From assembly GCA_958450365.1 (NCBI GenBank), contig CAUEEP010000733.1:62001-126000 (forward strand): a stretch of 64,000 bases of DNA, in the 5' to 3' direction. A program made the position numbers and the translations under genes. Every line of letters begins with the position of its first letter. Position 1 is the stretch's first letter. The notes under the pieces are model-generated. The model searched no databases. It was not told the origin of the DNA and saw nothing but the letters and a program-made list of their open reading frames with translations. The stretch is from Mesorhabditis belari (lineage: Eukaryota > Nematoda > Chromadorea > Rhabditida > Rhabditidae). Shown in pieces: positions 12,723 through 22,774 of this stretch.

Positions 12723-13007
12723 TTGATGTTTCTAGTCTGATCAAATTGCCTGGGACAGTTTGCATGATCTGGGGCCACCTCGAGGAAAGGTTGAGGATCA
12801 AGAATCAGCAAAGAATTTGAATTTTTTAGAGAAAAAGGTCATAAGACAATGGCTTGCATAGACAGTAATATGTTTATTAATGATTTAGTACATTAGAAAA
12901 TGTTTTGTAAGGCCTTTTCCAACGCTGGACGTTATGGAAATCAAGGCTATGTGTTGTTTTTGCAGCTATCTATTACCTACATTTTGAATAAATCATTTCC
13001 AACTGAC

Positions 13008-14639
13008 AAGAAAATATCCGAAATGTTGTGAGTGACGAGAATGAGCATCGAGACGCCGTGAAATCCGTAGAAGATTCCACCAGAGAGAAGGGTAATCGTC
13101 AATACGTGATGCACCTTCATCGCCCATTCATCTCGTTGATTCGGTGAATGCCTGAAAGTAAAAATATCTCATTACCGTTACTATTCAAATAAATATAAGA
13201 ATCAGGTTAGAAAAAGGCTTTGTTTTCTTATTGGAATAGAAATAAACAACCTCATCGCGATCGCCAATCGAAAGGCCAACTCGAGGCCCAAATAAAGCTC
13301 GATCCATTTTCCACCGAATTTCACTTTAAAGCAATCCTCGATCGTTTGAAAGATGGAAGAACAGTTGACACAATTTGTTGCCTAAAAAGGAAGGTTGATA
13401 AATTCATTCATTGAACGGAAAAAATGGGGGCAATAGTTGTAAAGAATGAGGTAAAGAAGTGAGCAAACAAAGCACAAACAATTTTTGAAAATAATAAGCT
13501 TAAAGGCTTCAAAACAACTAAACTTGGGAAATTTGGGTAAAGTTAGATTGAAAATTTGTTGGAAATGGTTACATAGCTTCAGTTCAAAGCTAAATCAATT
13601 CAGCAATACGGTAGAAAGCAAAGTGCAAAGTGATGTACAAAAAAAAGAGAGGGAAGGAAATGCAATGTTTACATTGAATACCTGAAGGAGAAACGGAGAG
13701 GCTGTTATCGGCACAAGGATGCTCAGCTTCCACAAACGGGCGCCCCACAAACTGTTCCGTGTTTAAAACTTTTTTATGAAAGGGGCAAAAATGTAAAAAT
13801 TTAGATTTCAACTGACACTATAATAAGATAATCAATCTTTGGTTACTGTACTATAGATATGGGAAAATTCGAGCCCGAACCTAGTTCCACCTTCGTTTTC
13901 TTGGTCGATTGCTCTGAAATTTTGTCTACAGATAGAAATCGACATTTTCAGCTTGTAGACAAAATTTCGGAGTAATCGGCTAAGAATGGCCGCGAGAACG
14001 ATGGTGGAGTTAGGTTCTGGTTGGAATTTTCCTATATCTAATATACTACTGCACTAGATTACCTTGGATAAGTTCTTCTAGTGCTAGAGTATACCCTAAA
14101 ACAAACAACACAACTTTTATTTTGGAAGCAAAAGGCACAAGGGGATGTCTTGGTTTGTTGTCGAGTCACAGAATGGATCAAAGCTGATATGATGTTTCGA
14201 AAAGTAGCTTGTGCTTTCTTCGTACTCTTTAAACTCTTTTTTGGTAAACAACATTTTTGGAAGTAATTTTCAGTCACATGGCAATAAATGGAAGTGTTTG
14301 AGGGTCGTAAATGGAAAGATCTAGGGTTGTTTTTTCTGAATGACAAGGAAATATGGTTATGAAATCTTTGTTTTCTGATTTACAAGAGTAAAGCTAGTCA
14401 ATTCTATATTTGTTCTAATCCAAAAGTCTAATCTTACCGTAAAGCTGCTAGTGGCAGTGTTAGTAATCCAGCCAAGAGCAGCGGAAAAACCCGTTCCGAT
14501 GCTAAATTTACATTCAAAACACTAAAAATTCGTATAGATAACAGTTCAAATTGGCCAATTACCTTAACAAAACGCAAATGAGACCAAGCGATAGCAATCC
14601 AATGGGAAATCGCTGATCCAACCGCTTGATCGAACTCAT
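13008..14639 (-). pseudogene. ceramide-synthase-like copy B, truncated and frameshifted
   Basis: Counterparts of exons 1-5 are at 14639-14563, 14521-14438, about 13768-13682, 13381-13251 and 13151-13008. Exons 1, 2, 4 and 5 keep their length and phase, including the HHVLT and HNISDIF motifs. Exon 3 has lost its AG acceptor (the CAG of the other copies reads CAT) and carries a short deletion that shifts the frame. Exons 6 and 7 are missing: beyond exon 5 lie intron-like sequence, the 11131-12722 transposon, and then the 10736-11085 repeat. Exon 4 matches copy A (WIELYLG) rather than C/D. Confidence 0.8.
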
Positions 14640-14699
14640 CAGTAACAAACTAGCCACTCACGTTTAATATCTCTTTTCTGAGAGTGGGTGGGTCTTCCC

Positions 14700-15950
14700 C
14701 TTTTCTCTCTTCCCATCTCCTTAGTGTACATCTTCCTTTGGGTGTGCTGTAGTTCCCTGTCAATCTTTTTTCTGTCCCTTGTCCATCGTTTCCCTCTCTT
14801 TTGTCCGAATCAATGCCTGTCTTCCCAGTAATGACAGTAATGATTCTGATCTGTCCCTCATTTTTCTACAGTAGACTGTTCCTTGATTCAATTTTTTGTA
14901 CTTTACCTTGTTTCTCTTATACATCAATTTTTGACCTCAATGTCCCATGTCCCTGGCTTTCTGCACCTGCTGACTGCAGATCTGATGCTCTCTTGTTTTA
15001 CTACTGATTTGCGTAACCTGGCCAGGTATGAACATGGCTTTTATCTTGGGAGGCTTAAGGTAAATTACAAAATCGGATGGAAGTATCAGATATAACAAAG
15101 ATATCTTCAAAAATGTTGCCAACTGTGCTTCTTCATAATCTCTGTATAAAGGGTTTAACTTTCTCCAATTCGGATACCGTACATTAATCTATAATAAACT
15201 TTATTATTAAAATGTAAAATCTATAGCCAAGTATTCAAAGAAGTCAATATACACGTATCTTGGTCGATGACAAGTCGATGGCAGAACGAAAATTCGACGC
15301 ATTCAAAATAAAATCTATTAAAATGTAACGCAAAATAGTCGATGAACAAGTGGTTGATATATTGTCTTCTTTTTTCAAACCAAATTGTTGCTAGCAGATC
15401 TTTTTCTTCAATCTTGACAACAACGAAGAATGAAATCGCCTCAATTGATGCTTTCAAGACTCTTTGTCATCAAGACCTTCACGACCATACCTGTAAAAAT
15501 ATTGAGTTAAATTTTCAATTCTGGATATTGATCCACATTTTTTTAGGCTGATCAAATATAAACTCACAGTTTGATTAGAGTAATTTTCTAAAGTGAATGC
15601 CTTTTGGAAAGATGCATTTTAGCTGGACTTTTGTTTTTTAAAACCCACAAATATTGTGATTGTGATAAAGTGTGGGTATTAACGACCCTGCACCTAGTCA
15701 ACAACTCGATCGATTTTATGAAGTCTGTTTTTAAACCACACAAATTCGTTAGACTCCAGACACATATATGTCATACTTGTAAATGAAATAGAGTTTCTAG
15801 TTGAACAAGACTTTAAGAAGTGTTTACTAGTCAGGCAGGAAATTACAATGTGGAGAATTTGTCTTTTTTTTGAGCAGCTCCAACAATCCTTTTACATACC
15901 TGTCGCATAGTCGAAAAAGAAAGCAAAATCGGTGAATAAATATCGCGAAT
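14700..15950. other. upstream flank of copy B, then unassigned sequence
   Basis: The first 170 bp match the region upstream of copies A and D (10315-10510; 18430-18600 inverted), so the duplicated unit includes 5' flank. From about 14870 to 15950 short frames occur on both strands, but none shows a domain or convincing exon structure. Confidence 0.45.
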
Positions 15951-15952
15951 CG

Positions 15953-16290
15953 ATCACGAAAATGGTGGTACTAGCCCAAAGGTATTGGCGCTAAGTGAAT
16001 GGAGAACCTGACATTGAAGTAGGTAATTGGCTGGATAGTGATTTGCAGTAAAACCAGTCAAGTCAGGCCAGGCCAGGCAAGCCAGAAACCAGCATTTGGC
16101 TTCTGGCCATAACTTGCCCGAAAAATTACTTTTGCATTAACCCTACCTACCTGAAGTAGGCACTGTCGAAAGATGCATTCGTTTCCGTGGAAGGAAATCC
16201 ATCGCCAACTATAGCTTCGATTGCATCTAGCCGATAGCAGTCGGGTAACGTTATCTAAACTTGTCTGTTGAAGCCGAGTTAAAAATTTAC
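15953..16290. repeat. direct repeat unit 2 (partner at 10736-11085)
   Basis: Same orientation as unit 1 and closely similar throughout, but its peptide-like frame is interrupted (a stop where unit 1 encodes glutamine in the RYWRQ stretch, and a change to EVGNWLDSDLQ). It lies between copies B and C. Confidence 0.65.
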
Positions 16291-16675
16291 GGCATCACTT
16301 CTTTACGATCCAGTACCAGTATTTGATCTTATTCTTAGTCTAATTCGGTCCAACAAACAACAATTCAACAATGTAAGTTCAAGAAAATCGAGTAAAGGCT
16401 TAAAACTAAAACTAGAACTGTTACATTTTTATGATTGACTCTAAATCAGTCTAGATAAGCTTCGAAAATCGACGATCGACGATCTGGAGAAATCTCACGA
16501 AGAGAAAAGGGAAGGGAAATGTTTTAAGCAAAAATCTATCCATCAATTTGGCTTTCTATCCTAACAAACCGATCCCGTTTTGATCTTTCATCAAAACCCT
16601 CCAAAAAAGTAATTATATTCCTAAGTGACTTTTCTAAGTTGTTTGCTTTAGTCTTTAAAAATTAGAATAACTCAC

Positions 16676-17757
16676 ATAGAAATCATAAGTTGCTGTAGTA
16701 AAAGTGTAAACGATGATCATCGGATAGAAAAGATTTCTCGTCAAAATCCATGAGATCAGCAATGTAATGAAAGTGATCGCTTGCATCCATTGGGCACTCT
16801 TTCGAAGGCGAACGATTTGACAAGCGTCTCTAAAGGGGAAATTAAAGTTAAATCTTATAAAATATTCGTCTTTCAATGCTATATACATTTTCTCCGCGAT
16901 TTGTCAATCATTTCAAGTCCAAATGACTTTTGATCTTAATGTTCTGTTTCTGATAGGCTTTATCAATCACCAAGTTCGATGTTTACTTGAATGCGCGAAT
17001 CAAAAGACCCTTTTCTTTTCAAGGATTGATCAACAAACATTGGGATGACCTGATTGATCAAATGTGTTTAGTTTGAACGGGGGCATATGCTTCTAGTATG
17101 ATCGAATTGCCCAGGGCAATCGATTTGCATGATCTGGGACGGCCCCTAGAAAAGGTTGAGGATCAAGAATCGGCAAGTCTAGACAAAAAGAATTTTTTGG
17201 AGAAAAAGGTCATAAGACAATGGCTTGAATAGACAGTAATATGTTTATTAATGATTTAGCAGATTAGAAAATGTTTTGTACGGCTTTTTCCAAAGCTGAA
17301 CGATATGGTAAACAAGGCTATGTGTTGTTTTTGCAGCCATCTATTGCCTACAACATTTTGAATAAATCCTTTCCAACTCACAAGAAAATATCCGAAATGT
17401 TGTGAGTGACGAGAATGAGCATCGAGACGCCGTGAAATCCGTAGAAGATTCCACCAGAGAGAAGGGTAATCGTCAATACGTGATGCACCTTCATCGCCCA
17501 TTCATCTCGTTGATTCGGTGAATGCCTGAAAATAAAAATTATCTCATTACCGTTTGCTATTCAATTAAATATAAGGATCAGGTTTGAAAACGGTTTTGTT
17601 TTGTTATTGAAATAGGAATAACCGACCTCATGGCGATCGCCAATCGAAAGGCCAACTCCAGACTCAAATAAAACTTGAGCCATTTTCCACCGAATTTCAC
17701 TTTAAAGCAATCCTCGATCGTTTGAAAGATGGAAGAACAGTTGACACAATTTGTTGC
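16676..17757 (-). pseudogene. ceramide-synthase-like copy C, exons 4-6 only
   Basis: Exon counterparts at 17757-17627 (exon 4), 17525-17382 (exon 5) and 16829-16676 (exon 6) are intact in sequence and phase, with normal splice sites. There are no exons 1-3: at about 17788 the intron-3 sequence stops matching copies A/B and unrelated sequence begins. Exon 7 is also gone: 16370-16460 resembles the 3' flank, but the exon between it and exon 6 has been deleted. Residues match copy D (DACQIV in exon 6; the same exon 4 codons), so C and D are the closest pair, in opposite orientation. Confidence 0.8.
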
Positions 17758-17788
17758 CTAAAAAAGAAGGTTGATAAATATTGATTGA

Positions 17789-18395
17789 TTGGTTAATTCT
17801 TTTGTTATTTGCAAAGCTTGTTCACCACGGTGATTGACCTCTTCTTTGCACAATTCGATCAAAACATCGTAGCGATTTATCAAATAATGCTTCCATAGAT
17901 GATCGTAGACTCGGTCACACTTCTCAGAGTATTCTGCATCAGCACACTTTTGACAGACAAACATCCTATTCTTTTTTTCGTACATCCGCCCGATGTAGAA
18001 ATTACCTAAATCTAAAAAAAATCTTGTTTTTGTCTTTTGATCTATCTGATCTATATGAGTCACTTATTTGTACTTTTAAAAACAAAAAAAGCTCTAAAAC
18101 TACGCTATATAAGTATAAATAATCATAAAACTTATTTCTACCTTTAGCGGTGGTCTGGATAGGGTGTTGGTACTTGAATCTGTGGGTTCCGGGCGTACAT
18201 TCCTGTCAATTGCATAGCTGGGTAGTCATCTGGAACCAAAAAAGTATATTCGAATTTATAATATTGAAAGTTTGTATGAAAACAGCAAAAGATGCAAATG
18301 CAAAAGTATATTTTAGTTTGCGCTGCAACACTTTCCATGTTGTTATCGGTATCCGGGTAATTAGGGAGGAACTTGCAAAAGTCTACTGTAGACAA
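17789..18395 (-). other. possible gene fragment(s) abutting copy C, unidentified
   Basis: Two minus-strand frames look more protein-like than background. One (about 18233-18147) follows a GGTTCCAG acceptor and encodes a proline-rich end (YPAMQLTGMYARNPQIQVPT then PYPDHR and stop). A second (about 18012-17789) encodes MYEKKNRMFVCQKCADAEYS then KCDRVYDHLWKHYLINRYDV, with a CxxC pair, and runs straight into copy C intron sequence. Neither is recognised. They may be exons of a gene truncated when copy C was placed here, or chance frames. Confidence 0.3.
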
Positions 18396-18631
18396 ATGAG
18401 GGAAAGATCAGAATCATAACTGTCAAGATGGAAGCATGGAGAAGACCGGAATTGATAGGAAGAAAAGAGAGGGAAACGATGGACAAGGGACAGAAAAAAG
18501 ATTGACAGGGAACTACAGCCAAAGCACACCCAAAGTAAGATGTACACTAAGGAGATGGGAAGAGAGAAAAGGGGAAGACCCACCCACTCTCAGAAAAGAG
18601 ATATTAAAAGTGAGTGGCTAGTTTGTTACTG

Positions 18632-21336
18632 ATGAGTTCGATCAAGCGGTTGGAGCTGAGATTTCCCATTGGATTGCTATCGCTTGGATTCATTTGCGTT
18701 TTGTTAAGGTAATTGGCCAATTTCAACTGTTATCTATACGAATTTTTAGTGTTTTGAATGTAAATTTGGCATCGGAACGGGTTTTTCCGCTGCTTTTGGC
18801 TGGATTACTAACACTGCCACTAACAGCTTTACGGTAAGATTAGATTTTGGACAAATATAGAATTGACTAGCTTTACTCTTGTAAATGTTATAGCTTGTAA
18901 ATCAGAATACAAAGATTTCATAACCATATTTCCTTGTCATTCAGAAAAAAACAACCCTAGATCTTTCCATTTACGACCCTCAAACACTTCCATTTATTGC
19001 CATGTGACTGAAAATTACTTCCAAAAATTTTGTTTACCAAAAAAAGAGTTTAAAGAGTACGGGGAAAGCACAAGCTAATTTTCGAAACATCATATCAGCT
19101 TTGATCCATTCTGTCACTCGACAACAAACCACGCCATCCCCATGTGCCTTTTGCTTTCGAAATAAAAGTGTTGTAGTTTGTTTTATGCTATACTCTAGCT
19201 CTAGAAGAACTTATCTAAGCAAGGTAATCTAGTGCAGTAGTACAGTAACCAAAGATTGATTAGAATACCCATCACAGTGCTAACAGCTTTAGCTACGAAA
19301 CGCATTTTAGACTAAAATCTAATAGCTCACAAGTATCTAAACTTGACATTGTATCGAATAATCTAATCATCTAACACAGTGGCCTATTCCTATAACTGTA
19401 CCTGCATGTGGCCAAAGAAGTGCCTGATCAGCTATTAAACTTCTAAAATTTAACTGATAAAGTTTAACCATTGCCATCAGCTCTGTCAAACAAGACCAGG
19501 TTAAACCTATACCGCAACTTACCGTAAGCCCCACTTTTCAGACGGTTCTATAACCTATAAAACTTACAGTATCAGTTGAAATCTAAATTTTTGCATTTCT
19601 ACCGCTTTCAGAAAAGTTTTCGAAACACGGAACAGTTTGTGGGGCGCCCGTTTGTGGAAGCTGAGCATCCTTGTGCCGATAACAGCCTCTCCGTTTCTCC
19701 TTCAGGTATTCAATGTAAACATTGCATTTCCTTCCCTCTCTTTTTTTTTTGTAGATCACTTTGCACTTTGCTTTCTACCGTATTGCGGAATTGATTTAGC
19801 TTTGAACTGAAGCTATGTAACCATTTTCAGTAAATTTCCAATCTAACTTTGCACAAATTTCCCAAGTTTAGTTGTTTCGAGGCTTTTATTAGTTTCAACT
19901 CATTATTTTCAAAAATTGCTTGTGCTTTGTTTGCTCACTTCTTTACCTCATTGTTTACAACTATCGCCCCCGAAGTTTTCCATTCAATAAATGAATTTAT
20001 CAACCTTATTTTTTAGACAACAAATTGTGTCAACTGTTCTTCCATCTTTCAAACGATCGAGGATTGCTTTAAAGTGAAATTCGGTGGAAAATGGCTCAAG
20101 TTTTATTTGAGTCTGGAGTTGGCCTTTCGATTGGCGATCGCCATGAGGTCGGTTATTCCTATTTCAATAACAAAACAAAACCGTTTTCGAACCTGATCCT
20201 TATATTTAATTGAATAGCAAACGGTAATGAGATATTTTTACTTTCAGGCATTCACCGAATCAACGAGATGAATGGGCGATGAAGGTGCATCACGTATTGA
20301 CGATTACCCTTCTCTCTGGTGGAATCTTCTACGGATTTCACGGCGTCTCGATGCTCATTCTCGTCACTCACAACATTTCGGATATTTTCTTGTCAGTTGG
20401 AAATGATTTATTCAAAATGTTGTAGGCAATAGATGGCTGCAAAAACAACACATAGCCTTGTTTACCATATCGTTCAGCTTTGGAAAAAGCCGTACAAAAC
20501 ATTTTCTAATCTGCTAAATCATTAATAAACATATTACTGTCTATTCAAGCCATTGTCTTATGACCTTTTTCTCCAAAAAATTCTTTTTGTCTAGACTTGC
20601 CGATCCTTGATCCTCAACCTTTTCTAGGGGCCGTCCCAGATCATGCAAATCGATTGCCCTGGGCAATTCGATCATACTAGAAGCATATGCCCCGTTCAAA
20701 CTAAATACATTATTTGATCAATCAGGTCATGCCAATATTTGTTGATGAATCCTTGAAAAGAAAAGGGTCTTTCGATTCGCACATTCAAGTAAATATTGAA
20801 AGGAGATTGATAAAGTCTATTAGAAACAGAACATTTAGATCAAAAGTCATTTGGACTTGAAATGATTGACAAATCGCGGAGAAAATGTATATAGCATTAA
20901 AAGACGAATATTTTATAAGATTTAACTTTAATTTCCCCTTTAGAGACGCTTGTCAAATCGTTCGCCTTCGAAAGAGTGCCCAATGGATGCAAGCGATCAC
21001 TTTCATTACATTGCTGATCTCATGGATTTTGACGAGAAATCTTTTTTATCCGATGATCATCGTTTACACTTTTACTACAGCAACTTATGATTTCTATGTG
21101 AGTTATTCTAAGGACTAAAATAAACAACTCTTTAAAAAGTGATTGAAGGATAGTTAAACCCTAGCTGCAGTTGTGGAAAGTTCTATTTTCAGAGTCTCTC
21201 TTTTCGAGAATCACCCTGGGAGTATCAAATCTTGGCCTTGGCCCTTCTCCTCCTCCAAATCCTCCATCTTTTCTGGACCGGATCTCTGCTTCGAGTGGCA
21301 ATCAATTTATATCAAAAATCTCAATTGCAGGAATGA
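18632..21336 (+). CDS. TLC/LAG1-domain protein, ceramide-synthase-like, copy D (intact)
   Basis: Exons 18632-18708, 18750-18833, 19612-19705, 20017-20147, 20248-20391, 20944-21097 and 21193-21336 join to 275 residues ending LYQKSQLQE. Order: a short N-terminus with a first helix (FPIGLLSLGFICVLL), a second hydrophobic stretch, a W-containing segment (FETRNSLWGARLW), the Lag1 motif across exons 4-6 (ELAF, VHHVLTITLL, THNISDIFLDACQIV), then two final helices. As in copy A, HNxxD replaces HDxxD. The start is the ATG that keeps phase into exon 2; the other frame through exon 1 meets a stop upstream. The exon 5 donor is GTCAGT instead of GTGAGT, a weaker site. AATAAA at 21337-21342 follows the stop directly. 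Exons 4-6 and their introns form an inverted repeat with copy C. Confidence 0.8.
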
Positions 21337-21344
21337 AATAAAAG

Positions 21345-22774
21345 TGTGAAATTTACTTTGATTGAAATTCGTTGAGATTTTAGAATTTGAAACATGCATA
21401 AAATTGATTATCTAGGCTGATTTAAAGTCAATCATAGAGATGTTATAGTTCTATTTTTAGTAGTCCCTTACTTAATTTTCCCGAATTTACATTTTCAGCC
21501 AAGTTTCGAGGTTTAAAAAAATTTCTGTGTGACGTTGAATAGAATGGAGTAGAAATAAAGCGAATATTGAAAATAAAGCGCTCATTTTTAGGAGTAAATA
21601 GGTGGGGTTTGGCTGTTGGCCAAATGGTGTTATTTGAGCTATTTCAGATATGTATGTTTGCATCATCCGCTCATAGGCCAATTTGTTCAATTTTTGAGTG
21701 TAATTGTCGCAAAACCGGCCATAGTATTACCTAAATGACACAAAATTAACCAAAGATTAGATAAGTCGATGAAAAACGTGGCAATGTATTGAGCAAAAGG
21801 TTTGGTTTCTAAAATTTTCTCAGTTTTCTGCATAGTTTATCAAATCTTAGCCAGAGTTTGATCTAAGCCGACAGTCTAATTGAAAGAGTTGAAAGAATAA
21901 TCTTTAAAGATGCCAGCAAGTTTTATAAGTATCAACTCAGCAACCCAACCAACAAATCTGTAATTTTGTTGTGTCGAAGAACGATTGTGTTCAGAACTTT
22001 ATCCAATTGTTGCTTTACTAAATGTTTACTAGAATATCTCTTCATTTTATTTCAAATTCAGTTCTAGTTTTTTTGATAATGAGTTTTATTGAGCGAGAAA
22101 ATAGAGAATTTAGGAAATAGCCACGAGAAAAGCAACTGGACGTCTCTGCTAATCACATAAAATCAAATCACCGAGACCCAATGGAATGAGACAAAGTTTT
22201 TAGGAGACTTTTTGAAAAAGCTGATAATGAGTCTTTTCCAGATTCTAAAACTTGTATTATATCAAAGATTTTTTTTAAATAATGCTATATAAATGTTTTT
22301 ATAGTTACTATTGTTGGTTTGTTGCGCATTGCTTGGCCAAGGCATAATTCAATCGCAAAAATTACTTGAAGCTGTATTTTGAGAGAAAAAACATGGAATT
22401 GTTTAGACGAGAGGATTCTGGAGGATGAAAAATGAGAGGAAGAGATGAATAGGGAAAGGAGAGAAAGCGGGGGGAAAGAGGAAGGGAGAGGGGGAGGCAC
22501 AGAAGGACGGAGCCCCACACGAGATGTCATAAATCCCGGTGCTCAGTATTGAGGTCCAGCTTGAGACTTCTTTGCACAACAGATTCCAGCTAATCTTTTA
22601 AATTTTAAATTTGACACTTGGCATGCAGTTCTCATTAAGATTTGAAACTCTTACTGACTCTTATAGTTGTAAAAAGTTATTCGACCCTGTCTTGTCTTGT
22701 CTATTTGGGTTTTTTTAAGCTTTAAGTTTTGCATTTAATAATCTTTATTTAAAAATCTTTTTTTCAGCTTTCTG
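21345..22774. other. intergenic, between copy D and the receptor gene
   Basis: The first 130 bp are 3' flank shared with copies A and C. No gene is seen from 21480 on. A purine-rich stretch (about 22430-22510) lies upstream of the receptor start and could belong to its promoter. Confidence 0.4.
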
